NCBI RefSeq assembly: GCF_000427445.1
Contig: NZ_KE386496.1
Coordinates: 3,216,504-3,280,503, forward strand
Length of the DNA: 64,000 nt
From: Methylocapsa acidiphila B2
GTDB taxonomy: Bacteria; Pseudomonadota; Alphaproteobacteria; Rhizobiales; Beijerinckiaceae
Direction: 5' to 3'
Positions within the stretch are counted from its first letter, which is position 1. Each line of letters begins with the position of its first letter. The notes beneath the pieces were generated by a model. That model saw only the letters and a list, made by a program, of their open reading frames with translations, did not search any database and was not told where the DNA came from. Below are positions 18,567-28,390 of the stretch, piece by piece. The translations under genes were made by a program, and so were the position numbers.

Positions 18567-21500
18567 ATGCCCATAGTCCCTGTTTCCGAAAATTTCATCG
18601 CTAAAAAAAAGCATAGCTCAGACCGAGCCGCGGCAGGGGCCTCGGCAGATCCACCCGGTTTGCGGCATTCTCGCTGGCGCGGCCTCCCGGGCTCATTCGC
18701 CACCACGACCGCTGTAGCCGCTTTGCTGGCGCTGCAGGATGCGGCGCTCGCTGGACCAACTGGAGGAACCGTCGTCGAGGGCTCGGCCAATATCTCGCAG
18801 TCTGGAAGCACGACCAACATCAACCAGTCCAGCAGCAAGGCCATCATCAACTGGCAGGGCTTCTCCATCGGGTCCCAGGAGACAGTCAACTTCAACCAGC
18901 CGAGCAGTTCGTCGGTGACGCTCAACCGCGTCATCGGCAATGAGCAAAGCATCATCTCCGGCGCGCTCAACGCCAATGGTCAGGTCTTCATCATCAATTC
19001 GGCGGGCGTCCTCTTCACCAAGGATTCGCAGGTCAATGTCGGCGGACTCGTCGCCTCAACGCTCGACATTTCCAACAAGAATTTCATGGCCGGAAACTAC
19101 GTATTCTCTGGCTCCTCCTCGGCCTCCGTGGTCAATATGGGCACGATCCACGCAGCCGACGGCGGCTATGTCGCGCTGCTCGGCCAAACGGTCTCCAACC
19201 AGGGCCTGATCACGGCCACGCTGGGAACCGTCGCGATGGCCTCAGGCAATAAGATCACCCTCAATTTCAACGGAGATTCCCTTGTCGACGTGACCATTGA
19301 CGAAGGGACGCTGAACGCGTTGGTCGAGAACAAGGGCGCGATTAAGGCCGACGGCGGCCGCGTCGTCCTGACGGCCAAGGCGGCCGACGCAGTGCTCTCG
19401 GCGCAGGTCAACAATAGCGGCGTCATCCAGGCGCAGACCATGGCGGCGCTCAAAGGCGGCTCCGGCGCATCGGCGACAGCGCATGTGGGATCGATCAAGC
19501 TTCTGGCTTCTGGCGGAACTGTGAAAGTCGCCGGCAAGCTCGACGCCTCGGCGCCGAAGGGCGGAAATGGCGGCAAGATCGAGACCAGCGGCAATCGGGT
19601 GACGATCGCCGACGACGCCGTCATCACCACCAAATCGGCAAGTGGCGAGAATGGCACTTGGCTGATCGACCCGACCGACTTCACAATCGCTGCCGGGAGC
19701 GCCGCGCAAACCGCGAGCGGCATCGGGGCCAGCACATTGGACAGCAATCTTGCCAATGGAAATGTGACCATTACTACGGACAGCGCCGGCTCTGGGGCAG
19801 GCAACATTGATGTCAACGCGGCGGTGACATGGTCTAGTTCGAATACGCTGACGCTCAATGCTATCAATAACGTCAATGTCAATGCGACCATCACCGGCAC
19901 AAATGGCGGCCTTTCACTCAACGGAGCGAGCATCAATGTCAATGCACCATCGTCACTTAATGCCAATACGGTTTCTTTGACTGCGAGCACACTTAATATC
20001 AATGCAGCGCAAAGCTGGGTCACGCTGCCTGTGTTCAGTGTCTATGAGGAACTGAATATTAATGCTCCAGTGAGTTGGTCGTCCGCCACGCCTCAGTCCT
20101 TAAACACGAGCGGTTACGGCGTCATAAACGTCAATGCTACCGTAACCGGAACCGCCGCGAACTCGGCGCTGACGGTGCGAGCAGGAACCGACCTCAACGT
20201 CAACGCCGACTCTGCCTTTGTTGTCAACACGCTCACGGCGACGGCGGCCAACAGCATCAATATAAACTCGACGCAAAATTGGGCGTCGGCAGGCTCGTGG
20301 TCGTTTTCGAGCACCGTCATCAATGTCGACGGTACGGTGGCTTGGTCAGGAAAAGCGCCCTTGGCCTTGACCGCTACAAAGGCCATAAACATCAACGGCG
20401 CACTGACCGGAAGTGGCGCGGCCACGCTCCAAGCGGGAACCGACATCGACTTCGAAGGCTCTTCCGCCATCACCATCAACACGCTCACCGCGACCGCCGC
20501 CAATAATATCAATATTGATGGAGCGGAAAGCTGGGCGACCGCCGGCTCATGGACATTCTCGGCCAGCAATATCAACGTCAACGGCGCAGTGAACATGTCG
20601 GCGGGCGACATAGCTCTAAACGCCTCGAACAATATCAATATAAATTCGCACCTGAACTGGTCCTCCGGCACTTTGACGCTCAATGCCGGCGCCAATATCT
20701 TCGTCAACAATGTGATGACCGCGACGGGATCTGGAAGTCTTGTCGCCACCTATGGCTCAGGCGCAAACGCCGATGGCAGCCCTAATGGGCTTTATATGAG
20801 CCTCGACACCTCCGGCTCCTACACGGGTAGGATCGATTTTGCGAGCAACGGGCGCGTGAATCTGCAGGGCCAGAACTATACTGTCATCAATTCGGTGAAG
20901 GATCTTGATGCGGTCCAGAAAAATCCAACTTTGAATTACGTGCTTGGCGCCAGTCTCGTCAATCTGACTCTTGCTGACGTAAAACCCTTCGGATTTTCGT
21001 CCGTAAACCAACTCACCGGGAATTTTAACGGCTTTGGTCATACGCTGACTCTCGCGCCGCTTTCGAGCATATCGATTAGCTCGCCACTTTCGATCGCCTC
21101 GCTTAAAAACACCAACCTTGTACTGACATCGGCAAGCGACATCAACATAGATGCGCCTGTGAGCTCGGGAGCTGGCCTCCTGACATTTAAGGCTGCGGAC
21201 AATATCAACCTTAACGCATCGGTCACGGACCTTGGCGACAATACCGGCTCGTTCGCCTTCATCGCTGGCAACAATGTAACGGTCAGCCAATCTCTCGGCG
21301 TGACGGGCGCGAATATTTTCATTAATGCACCGGTCAATTGGTCGGCTAACACCCTCACATTGGCCGCGGCCGACAACATTTTCGTCAATGCCGTTATGAC
21401 AGCGAGCGGGACCGCGAGCCTTGACGCCAGTTATGGCTCGGGCGCCAATGCCGACGGCAGCCCCATGGGGCTTTATACGGAAGTTGGCGCCGACGCAAAT

Positions 21501-23402
21501 GGCGTCGGAAACGGCACGTTTACCGGGAAGATAAACTTCGACAGCACCGGCACCCTGACGCTGAACAATCAGCGCTACACGCTCATCAAGAGCTGGGATC
21601 AATTGACGGCCATCAGCGGCGTCGCCGGCTATTATGCGTTGGCCAATGATCTGACTGCCCCGAGCACGGCTTTGAGCGGCGCGGCGATTGCTGAGCTGGG
21701 CCAGACTCAGAAAATTAGATTCAAAACCGTCGTAACGCCCGCCACTCTCGACGGGCTCGGTCATACGATATCCAATCTGACCATCAACGACACCGCCGGA
21801 AACGGTGGGAACGCGCTGATCGGCCAAGTAGATGCGGGCGGAGCTGTCCGCAACATCGGGGTCGTCAATGTCAATATTACTGATAGTTTAGGAGGTGGGA
21901 TTGATGGCGGACTGGTCGCCAACAACTCTGGCACGATCACCAATGATTTTGCGACTGGCACAATAACGGGCGGCGACGGCGCGGGCTTTCTCGGCGGATT
22001 GATAGGGTTCAATCAAGCCCGTCTGTTAAACGGTGTTTATACCGGCGACATCAGCAACTCTTATGCAGAGGTCACGGTCAATGCGTCTGGCGACAACGAC
22101 GGTGGTCTGGTCGGCTGGAATCAAGGCGGCAACATCAGCAATTCCTACGCCACTGGTGCGGTAACCGGGAGTAGTTCCGTTGGTGGGCTGGTAGGCGCAA
22201 ATACATATTACGTCAGCGGAAATGCGACGCCCGGCCGAGGCAATATCAGCAATTCCTTCGCCACAGGCAATGTGACGAGCAGCGCTAATGCGACGAACAC
22301 CAGCGGAGGTGGCATTGGCGGCTTGGTGGGATGGAATGTAGGCGGCGATATCAGCAATTCCTATGCGGCTGGCAATGTAATTGGCAATTACTACGTCGGC
22401 GGATTGATTGGGTCCAACAACGGCCCGGGAAACGGTGGCGTCTTGACCGGGAGCGTCACGAACAGCTATGCTACAGGCAATGTATCGACCAATGACAATA
22501 CGGGGAGCGAGGTCGGCGGCCTGATTGGATCGAATAACCAGGGCAATATTAGCAACTCCTACGCGACCGGCAATGTAACCGCAGGCAACAATGTTGGCGG
22601 ACTAGTCGGAGAAAATGACGGCTCCAGTTTCTATGGCGCGCCGACCATCGGCAACATCACCAACTCCAAGGCAAGCGGAAATGTGACGGCGACCAATGGC
22701 GGAACTGCCGGCGGACTGGTCGGCTCGAGCTACACCGGCGCTATAAGCAATTCCTCCGCCTCCGGAAATGTGTCAGGTACGGGTTCATACGTCGGCGGAT
22801 TGGTCGGCAGAGCATCAAGTAGCGACATTAGCAATTCCAGCGCCACGGGATCTGTGACACAACCGAGCGGCGCCGAAGGGCTTACCGGCAGTGGCGATAC
22901 AGGCACAAACAACACCTATGTCGATGGACCGGCGGCGGCGCGGACGGCGGCTGCGGCGGCCGCGGCTCAACAGCTCGCGCAGGAGGCGCGGACCGCGACG
23001 GCGGCGGCCAATGTGATTTCGACCACCAATGTGGAAATGACGGCCCAGACGCCGCCGAGCGGCGCGCAATCGACCGCCGGCAAGGAGAAAGTCGCCGCCA
23101 TCGCCGGCCCCAAGATCGACGACAGCCTGACGATCAAGGAGAGCGGGTCCTCCTCCGCGGCCGGCGCGGGGCATGCGAGCCGGGGCGGCGATGCGGGCGC
23201 GAAATCGAGCGATCGGGACGAGTCCGAGGAGGAGGACGCGCCGCGCCCCCGCCGGAGTCACGTCGCCCAGACGGCTCGAAAGCCCGCCGCCAAGCCTCGC
23301 GGGGCGGGCTATGGCGCGGCGATCCGCCATATCGAGATTGACGGTCAACGCTTCAACCTCGAGGACGACTCCGCGAAAAAGAACGAGACGCCAAGCCAGT
23401 GA
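18567..23402 (+). CDS. Filamentous haemagglutinin-like TpsA exoprotein with GLUG repeats
   Basis: A 1611-residue protein. A long signal region (hydrophobic segment TTTAVAALLALQDAALAG) is followed by a TPS secretion domain: IINWQGFSIGSQETVNFNQP, SVTLNRVIGN, GQVFIINSAGVLFTKDSQVN. The central region (about 420-960) consists of beta-helix repeats around NINVNG/NININ units. Residues about 1165-1440 carry many GLUG-type repeats of the form NISNSYATGNV...VGGLVG. The C-terminal 170 residues are Ala/Lys/Asp-rich and low complexity, ending in HIEIDGQRFNLED. Such proteins are exported by two-partner secretion and act in adhesion or biofilm. No TpsB transporter is present nearby. ATG 18567 was chosen over GTG 18528 because a GAGG lies upstream. 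Confidence 0.88.
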   Translation: MPIVPVSENFIAKKKHSSDRAAAGASADPPGLRHSRWRGLPGSFATTTAVAALLALQDAALAGPTGGTVVEGSANISQSGSTTNINQSSSKAIINWQGFSIGSQETVNFNQPSSSSVTLNRVIGNEQSIISGALNANGQVFIINSAGVLFTKDSQVNVGGLVASTLDISNKNFMAGNYVFSGSSSASVVNMGTIHAADGGYVALLGQTVSNQGLITATLGTVAMASGNKITLNFNGDSLVDVTIDEGTLNALVENKGAIKADGGRVVLTAKAADAVLSAQVNNSGVIQAQTMAALKGGSGASATAHVGSIKLLASGGTVKVAGKLDASAPKGGNGGKIETSGNRVTIADDAVITTKSASGENGTWLIDPTDFTIAAGSAAQTASGIGASTLDSNLANGNVTITTDSAGSGAGNIDVNAAVTWSSSNTLTLNAINNVNVNATITGTNGGLSLNGASINVNAPSSLNANTVSLTASTLNINAAQSWVTLPVFSVYEELNINAPVSWSSATPQSLNTSGYGVINVNATVTGTAANSALTVRAGTDLNVNADSAFVVNTLTATAANSININSTQNWASAGSWSFSSTVINVDGTVAWSGKAPLALTATKAININGALTGSGAATLQAGTDIDFEGSSAITINTLTATAANNINIDGAESWATAGSWTFSASNINVNGAVNMSAGDIALNASNNININSHLNWSSGTLTLNAGANIFVNNVMTATGSGSLVATYGSGANADGSPNGLYMSLDTSGSYTGRIDFASNGRVNLQGQNYTVINSVKDLDAVQKNPTLNYVLGASLVNLTLADVKPFGFSSVNQLTGNFNGFGHTLTLAPLSSISISSPLSIASLKNTNLVLTSASDINIDAPVSSGAGLLTFKAADNINLNASVTDLGDNTGSFAFIAGNNVTVSQSLGVTGANIFINAPVNWSANTLTLAAADNIFVNAVMTASGTASLDASYGSGANADGSPMGLYTEVGADANGVGNGTFTGKINFDSTGTLTLNNQRYTLIKSWDQLTAISGVAGYYALANDLTAPSTALSGAAIAELGQTQKIRFKTVVTPATLDGLGHTISNLTINDTAGNGGNALIGQVDAGGAVRNIGVVNVNITDSLGGGIDGGLVANNSGTITNDFATGTITGGDGAGFLGGLIGFNQARLLNGVYTGDISNSYAEVTVNASGDNDGGLVGWNQGGNISNSYATGAVTGSSSVGGLVGANTYYVSGNATPGRGNISNSFATGNVTSSANATNTSGGGIGGLVGWNVGGDISNSYAAGNVIGNYYVGGLIGSNNGPGNGGVLTGSVTNSYATGNVSTNDNTGSEVGGLIGSNNQGNISNSYATGNVTAGNNVGGLVGENDGSSFYGAPTIGNITNSKASGNVTATNGGTAGGLVGSSYTGAISNSSASGNVSGTGSYVGGLVGRASSSDISNSSATGSVTQPSGAEGLTGSGDTGTNNTYVDGPAAARTAAAAAAAQQLAQEARTATAAANVISTTNVEMTAQTPPSGAQSTAGKEKVAAIAGPKIDDSLTIKESGSSSAAGAGHASRGGDAGAKSSDRDESEEEDAPRPRRSHVAQTARKPAAKPRGAGYGAAIRHIEIDGQRFNLEDDSAKKNETPSQ

Positions 23403-24111
23403 GGTCTCCACGCGGCTCTCACGCTCAATGGACTGTAGCATTGAAGGTCGGCACATTCATCGCCTGCTGCGGCGCGTTTCACGCAGCCTTGGTCGCGGCG
23501 CCGCAAGCCGTCGTGCTAGTCGCTACTCTTGTTTGGCCCTTCTGCGAAGGAGAGGCGCCTAAATTGGTTGTCGCACAAAGGGATTTTATTGGCGCATCGC
23601 GTTTGAGGACGCGAACAAGCTGGTTCGCGTGAGGAAGCCCGGGCAAGACCGACGATCTGCGCCGCGCGATCTCTGATAGGATGTGGCTATCCATCGCCTC
23701 GGCGTAGCACTGGAGGGAAATTTCCGGATTCCTCAGAAACGGGTTTTCAAAACCTGTGACGCAGGTTCAGGGCGGCGATGCAAAAAGAAACGTCCGCCGC
23801 CGGGAGGAAGCAACGGACGCCGCTGTCGCGGGAAGTATGGGTTCGACACGCTGAGAATACCAATTAACTGATATTACTAATAACAAAAAATGTCAAATAT
23901 CATCGATTCTCCGCTGTCGCTCGGCGCGAAGCCGAGCGCAGGCTCGGATCTTTTCCATCGAAGCAAAGAGTCGGGTTTGGGTGCGCATTTTTCCACAACA
24001 AATCCGAACGCCTTGACTTCGCGTGCATCCGCGCACGGCCTTTCTTGGCCTTTGGCGCCACCTTTCTCACGTGCCGCGGCCGACCGCCGCGACAAGAGAG
24101 GGAGAACGAAA
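23403..24111. other. Intergenic region after the exoprotein gene
   Basis: About 700 nt with no supported gene. Reading frames on both strands lack ribosome binding sites and family features. The stretch just before 24112 (GAGAGGGAGAACGAAA) is the ribosome binding region of the next gene. Confidence 0.4.
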
Positions 24112-24360
24112 ATGAATGCGAGCAAGACGACGCTTTTGACGATGGGCGCGATGTTTGCGATCGCCGCGACTTCGATTGAAGCTTCGGCGCGGATCTATGA
24201 GGGGAACGCGGAGGCGCGTCCGTCGGCCGCAGATTCGCTCTTTTGGCAAACGCTTCCAATTCTTAGCGGAGAGCGCGCCTCGATTTCATCGCCGCAGGAG
24301 GCGGCGATTCGTGTGGCGATCAATCCGCAGCCGCTTCCGCCGCGGGGCGACGAGGAATGA
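24112..24360 (+). CDS. Small secreted protein ending in an INPQPLPPR motif
   Basis: An 82-residue protein. The ATG at 24112 is preceded by a strong purine-rich site (GAGAGGGAGAACGAAA), so it was preferred over an upstream in-frame start at 23890. Residues 1-26 form a signal peptide (MNASKTTLLTMGAMFAIAAT...ASA). The mature part is short and ends AINPQPLPPRGDEE. The NPQPLPP tail recurs in small exported proteins of related bacteria, as far as I recall, but has no known function. A GC-rich hairpin lies 7 nt after the stop, which supports a single-gene transcript. Confidence 0.65.
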   Translation: MNASKTTLLTMGAMFAIAATSIEASARIYEGNAEARPSAADSLFWQTLPILSGERASISSPQEAAIRVAINPQPLPPRGDEE

Positions 24361-24367
24361 TTTTTGA

Positions 24368-24389
24368 GGGCCGCCCATTAAGGCGGCCC
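24368..24389 (+). terminator. Hairpin after the small secreted protein gene
   Basis: GGGCCGCC (24368-24375), loop CATTAA, GGCGGCCC (24382-24389): a perfect 8-bp GC-rich stem 7 nt after the stop, followed by TGCCTTGCTTGG. The T tract is weak, so termination efficiency is uncertain. Confidence 0.5.
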
Positions 24390-24430
24390 TGCCTTGCTTG
24401 GCGGGGCAGGCGGATTCGAACCAGCGTCTT

Positions 24431-24730
24431 TCAGCGCTTGCACAGGCCGCTTTTGAGCGCAAAGCCGCCGCCGGCCCGCGCAACAGCGACGACGTCGAAA
24501 TAAAGGCGCTGGGAAGGGTCGTCCTTGGACAGAAACATCACCTGACACAAAAACTGTCCGTTGGACGGCGGCTCGCAACTCGCCTCCATCACTTGCAGGC
24601 CCGGATCGTGCTGACTATTGCCCGAGGCGGCCTCCCGCTCATAGGCCGCCTGAATTGTCGGCGCGCTCGGCGAGAGCCCGCAAAGCAATCCGGTCAGCGC
24701 GCAAATCGCCATGGCGATGGAACTTGTCAC
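24431..24730 (-). CDS. Small exported protein downstream of the multicopper oxidase
   Basis: A 99-residue protein starting with GTG at 24730, preceded by AGAGGA at a good distance. A hydrophobic N-terminus (SIAMAICALTGLLCGLSPSA) suggests a signal peptide. The mature part has three cysteines and no family I recognise (ASCEPPSNGQFLCQVMF, SGLCKR). It starts 82 nt after the multicopper oxidase stop on the same strand and is probably co-transcribed, perhaps as an accessory or copper-related periplasmic protein. That role is inferred from position only. Confidence 0.6.
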   Translation of the reverse strand: MTSSIAMAICALTGLLCGLSPSAPTIQAAYEREAASGNSQHDPGLQVMEASCEPPSNGQFLCQVMFLSKDDPSQRLYFDVVAVARAGGGFALKSGLCKR

Positions 24731-24812
24731 TTGGTCCTCTTGCTCGTGGTCGCGGAGCGCCGCTTGCTCTGGCGACGCGACGCCGACCCTCTACGTCTGG
24801 ACCGTTCTAGCT

Positions 24813-26969
24813 TCAATACGGCGACGGAACGACCTGGATCTTCGCCATCATCCCTCCGTCCTCATGCTCCAGAATGTGGCAGTGATAGACGAATTCGCCG
24901 AGCTGCGAGAAGGGAATGTCGACGACGACCGGCGTCGACGAGCATTGTCCGCCGCGCCATTGCTCGATCGTGCAATAGCCGTTCTGCGAGTTGGCGACAT
25001 CTTGGATATTGGGGCTCGCGACGGGGAGGGGGACATTGTCTTCCATGACGCCCGCGCCAATCGCCGGATTGAGCTTGGGGGCGAGCAGCGAGCCCGAGGC
25101 GGCCGAAGGTTGCACCAAGCGGAACTTGGTCTGGTGAATATGAAAATTGTGATTCTCGGTGGCCAGATTGACAAGCTCCCATGTCTCATGGACCGGCGTT
25201 TGGCCGGGCCCGAGCGGTAGGCAGACGGCGTTTCTTGACGGATCAAAGGCGCTGACCGGAACCTGCGTTCCGGGGATGACTGCGCCATGCTCATCGACCT
25301 CTTCATAACCCAGGCCGAAACTGTCCGAGTCATTGTAATCGACAAGCCCGAAAAAGATTCGACGACGATGGCCGGACGCCAGCGGCTTGCAGAGCAGGGG
25401 GAGCGGCGCCGCCTTCGCGTATGGAACAGGGGCGGAGAAAATTCCGCCGGTTTGGTTGGCGGCGAGCGCGTCGCCGAGAATGGACAGGCCGAGGTTGGTC
25501 AAGGCGCGAGGCTTCGCCTGAGCGAATTGCACCTTGGCGAGATCAATCGCGGGCCAGGAATCGCCGGCGGGGCCGGTGGTGATCCCGATCGTCTTTAAAG
25601 TTGCGGATGCGCCTGTGGGAGATGAAGCCGGACGGAGCTTTGGATCGCGATAGGTCACCCATAATTCGACGCGCGAGCTCGGCATCATAGTGAATTCGCT
25701 GACGCAAATGAAGGCCGAGCGCAAGGCGACGGGGAGGCGTTGAGGACATTCCGCCAATTTGAACCGTCCGCCGCCGAGCTGGACGACGGTTCCTAGGGCC
25801 GTCGCCGGCGGCACGTCGATGCTGACGCCGTCGACGGAGACAAGCTGCATGACCATTGGTCTCTGGGTCCAGTCGTCGGTCAGCTGCAAATCGTAGGAGA
25901 CGCTGCCCGACGCATTTGTCAGGCGCCAGAGCTCGCCGTCCGGATTTGTCACGCGCAGAGTCGGAAAGACTTGCCCGCTGACGGTGAAAAACCAGCGCCC
26001 GCCGACATAATTATTGCCTCCGTCGTCGCTTCCGTCCAATCCCGGGCAAGACCCTTGGCGCTGTTCCGAGGCGCTCGCGGGATATTGAGCGCAGAAGTCC
26101 GGATCTTCCTGGTTCAGCACCTCGCCCTCGGCGACGTCCGCCGGTCCATTGTCGAACCCGATCTGGCCCGCCGCAAGCACTTGCATGTCCTTGAGGATCA
26201 AGTGCCGAACTTGGGTCCCCGGAAAGCCCGATGCGACGGCGTCGCCTGCCGCGTAATCGCCAGCCTGGCCGATCGAGATGATTCCGGCCATGCCGCTTGA
26301 GATCTGATTGAGCGAAAGGCCGTGGACGTGTGGATGGAACCAAAATGCGCCCGACGGATGATTGGCTGGTATGGCGATCTGATAGTCGACGTAATCCTTC
26401 ACGATCGAGCCATGTTGATGGGTGGTCTGTGGAATCGGCGTTCCATTGGCCGAATTATAGACCTGCACGAAAACATCGTCGCCGAAGGTCGGATTGGCGA
26501 GCGTCGGCGCCCGCGCCTCGACGATCAACCCATGGGTGTGAAGATTGGTGAGATTGAGGGGAAGATTCGCCTCGCCCGGATCGGCCGCATGAGTGACCTT
26601 GCTCGGATCGAGCTTGGGGAGCTGGTTCACGAGCCGGATCTTCAGGACGTCGCCTTTTTGCAGGGCGAGGCGGACGCCGCCATATTCCGCCACAGTGCTC
26701 GAATCCGCGGGGCATTGGTTGCCGATCGCCTTTGCGCGTTGGCAGATTTCGTAAATCCATCCTGTCGGATGAACGGGGGCTCCGCCGCCCGGCGGCGTGA
26801 GTGAAAGGGCGGGAATAGGCCGCGCCTTGGCGATCATCAGGAGATCGAGAACCCCGTTGGCGCTGGCGAAGACTGGCGGCTCGACAAAAGCATCGGCAGC
26901 CGCGGGATCGGTTAGGGCGGCCAAGATCGCCCCGCAGGCGGAGATTGCCGCCAGCCTTTTGAAATTCAT
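24813..26969 (-). CDS. Periplasmic multicopper oxidase
   Basis: A 718-residue exported enzyme. The signal peptide spans residues 1-25 (ending DPAAADA). All four copper-binding histidine motifs are present: HTHG near 145, WFHPHVHG near 210, HNFHIHQ near 610 and YHCHILEHEDGGMM near 695, so the T1 and T2/T3 sites are complete. Multicopper oxidases couple one-electron oxidation of phenols, metals or other donors to reduction of O2 to water. At about 690 mature residues this one is longer than CueO/CotA (about 500). Extra loops are rich in Asp, Gly and Cys, for example NQEDPDFCAQYP and GSCPGLDGSDDGGNN. The ATG follows GGAG. A small exported protein gene lies downstream. The substrate is not predictable from sequence. 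Confidence 0.9.
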   Translation of the reverse strand: MNFKRLAAISACGAILAALTDPAAADAFVEPPVFASANGVLDLLMIAKARPIPALSLTPPGGGAPVHPTGWIYEICQRAKAIGNQCPADSSTVAEYGGVRLALQKGDVLKIRLVNQLPKLDPSKVTHAADPGEANLPLNLTNLHTHGLIVEARAPTLANPTFGDDVFVQVYNSANGTPIPQTTHQHGSIVKDYVDYQIAIPANHPSGAFWFHPHVHGLSLNQISSGMAGIISIGQAGDYAAGDAVASGFPGTQVRHLILKDMQVLAAGQIGFDNGPADVAEGEVLNQEDPDFCAQYPASASEQRQGSCPGLDGSDDGGNNYVGGRWFFTVSGQVFPTLRVTNPDGELWRLTNASGSVSYDLQLTDDWTQRPMVMQLVSVDGVSIDVPPATALGTVVQLGGGRFKLAECPQRLPVALRSAFICVSEFTMMPSSRVELWVTYRDPKLRPASSPTGASATLKTIGITTGPAGDSWPAIDLAKVQFAQAKPRALTNLGLSILGDALAANQTGGIFSAPVPYAKAAPLPLLCKPLASGHRRRIFFGLVDYNDSDSFGLGYEEVDEHGAVIPGTQVPVSAFDPSRNAVCLPLGPGQTPVHETWELVNLATENHNFHIHQTKFRLVQPSAASGSLLAPKLNPAIGAGVMEDNVPLPVASPNIQDVANSQNGYCTIEQWRGGQCSSTPVVVDIPFSQLGEFVYHCHILEHEDGGMMAKIQVVPSPY

Positions 26970-27501
26970 TGATCATCTCCAAAATCTCGGCGATCCGCGG
27001 CGTCGTTCCTTAGGGGAGACGGGATCTTGCCTGGGCGCACGGACAGAAATTGAAAGAATAGAGATGGTCAAGATGTAATAAGAATATTTTCTTTATACCA
27101 ATTATAAACAACGATGTATTATTATGAAATAACTAGATAGTTGCGGTGATAAGGCGGCCTATATAATATAGGTCCTTCGCTCCATTTGTCATATGATGAA
27201 CTCGGGTTGCATAAAAAAGGTCCGAGAGATCGCTGGCATTGGCGGCGAGGGGGCCAAGGCGGTCCAAGAAAGGCGGTTTCGATCACGGGGGAGCCGCCGC
27301 GCTCAGCTCGAAGCAAATTGAAGGGGGCTTTCGCCAAACCGGACAAAGCGGAGAACTTCAGCATATCTCGGCGGACAGGATCGCGCCCGTTTCCGAAATT
27401 TTCCCGGATTCAACGCGCATGTCCGCATGCTGCCTGGTTCGAGGCAGGCGAATCGGATTTTCCGCGGTTTGGAAGGCTTACAAGGAGATCGACGGCTTGA
27501 A
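26970..27501. other. Intergenic between multicopper oxidase and tRNA
   Basis: About 530 nt with no supported gene. The first 150 nt, which should hold the oxidase promoter, are AT-rich (for example AATAAGAATATTTTCTTTATACC). Short frames on both strands have no family features. Confidence 0.4.
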
Positions 27502-27576
27502 TGGTGGGCGCGACAGGGATTGAACCTGTGACCCCTCCCGTGTGAAGGGAGTGCTCTCCCGCTGAGCTACGCGCCC
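27502..27576 (-). tRNA. tRNA-Val (anticodon CAC)
   Basis: The complement folds as a complete cloverleaf. The acceptor GGGCGCG pairs with CGCGCCC, the D arm is GCTC...GAGC, the anticodon stem CTCCC/GGGAG encloses loop TTCACAC with anticodon CAC, and the T arm is ACAGG TTCAATC CCTGT. It has discriminator A and an encoded CCA. It reads the GUG valine codon. Confidence 0.95.
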
Positions 27577-27677
27577 GTCGCTCGATCGAGCGGATCGTCG
27601 TTCGCCGACGAAGCCGGATCTTTATGGAGGCCGCGCGAGCGAAGTCAAGCGCAATTCCGGTGCGCTTTCGCCCTTGA

Positions 27678-28265
27678 TCAGGCGTCCGTGTCAGGCAAGC
27701 ATGCCACGAGCCGATCGTACCAGAGGGTCTGATCCGCCGGGGTGAAATGGGCGTTGGCCGGGCTTGGATTGGGCGCGAGAAAGAGCCTTGTCCGCCCAAT
27801 CCGCGTCTCCTGCAGGCCGAGGCCGGGATCAGATCTTGCGCCGTACAGGGTGCGATGGACCTGACGATAGGCCATGATCCCGTGAAAGCAGGCGATGCGA
27901 GGTTGATGACGCTCGAGCTTCGCGACGAGCGCGGCGACGCCCGCCGCGAATTCGGCTGGCGCGAGATCGCCGGCTCGGGCCGTCGCGCGTTTCACGGCGT
28001 CCGTGAAGCCGAAGCCATGCGCGAGAAGCATCTGATCATGCGCCGGCAGTAAAAGTTCGGCGCCGATCGCGTCGCGCGCCCTGCGGCTCAGGACGGAGCG
28101 CGAGAAGGCTGGCCAAAACCGGTTCGTCTTGCGTGCGAAATAATGCCCTTGCGCGGCGGAATAGGTCGATGGATTGATGCCGACGAAAAGCACGTCGAGC
28201 CCGTCCTGAACAAGATCCGGAAGACTCACAGTCGCATCCGTCACAGCGGGCTTTGGCGTCCGCAT
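27678..28265 (-). CDS. mug: Mug/TDG-type mismatch-specific uracil-DNA glycosylase
   Basis: A 195-residue protein of uracil-DNA glycosylase superfamily 2. It contains LFVGINPSTYSAAQGHYFA (the GINPG-type catalytic and uracil-pocket loop), NRFWPAFSRS, and the DNA-intercalation loop NPSPANAHF. It excises uracil or thymine from G:U and G:T mismatches in base excision repair. ATG 28265 was chosen over 28379 because AGGGAGAAACCT directly precedes it and the longer N-terminus is an unlikely Arg-rich tail. It is divergent from the phosphatase gene at 28391, with about 125 nt between them. Length and motifs are normal. Confidence 0.88.
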   Translation of the reverse strand: MRTPKPAVTDATVSLPDLVQDGLDVLFVGINPSTYSAAQGHYFARKTNRFWPAFSRSVLSRRARDAIGAELLLPAHDQMLLAHGFGFTDAVKRATARAGDLAPAEFAAGVAALVAKLERHQPRIACFHGIMAYRQVHRTLYGARSDPGLGLQETRIGRTRLFLAPNPSPANAHFTPADQTLWYDRLVACLPDTDA

Positions 28266-28390
28266 AGGTTTCTCCCTAATCGACCGGCGTGGGCGCCCGC
28301 GCGTCAAGAAACTGTAACAGGAAACGACGATCAATCTCCGCGAGGCGCTGAGGCGCCGCCGCCGCATTCGCGGAGCCATCGGGGGAGCAA

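Noticed and set aside
20757-21827. Minus-strand frame of 356 codons inside the exoprotein gene
   Set aside because: It is a shadow of repetitive coding sequence on the plus strand; no domains or start signals.
22030-22900. Regularly spaced DNA repeats that could be mistaken for a CRISPR array
   Set aside because: They are in frame within one large protein and encode GLUG repeats; repeat units are degenerate and no cas genes are present.
27186-27500. Plus-strand frames of about 100 codons before the tRNA
   Set aside because: Two overlapping frames with basic, low-information products and no ribosome site; likely chance.
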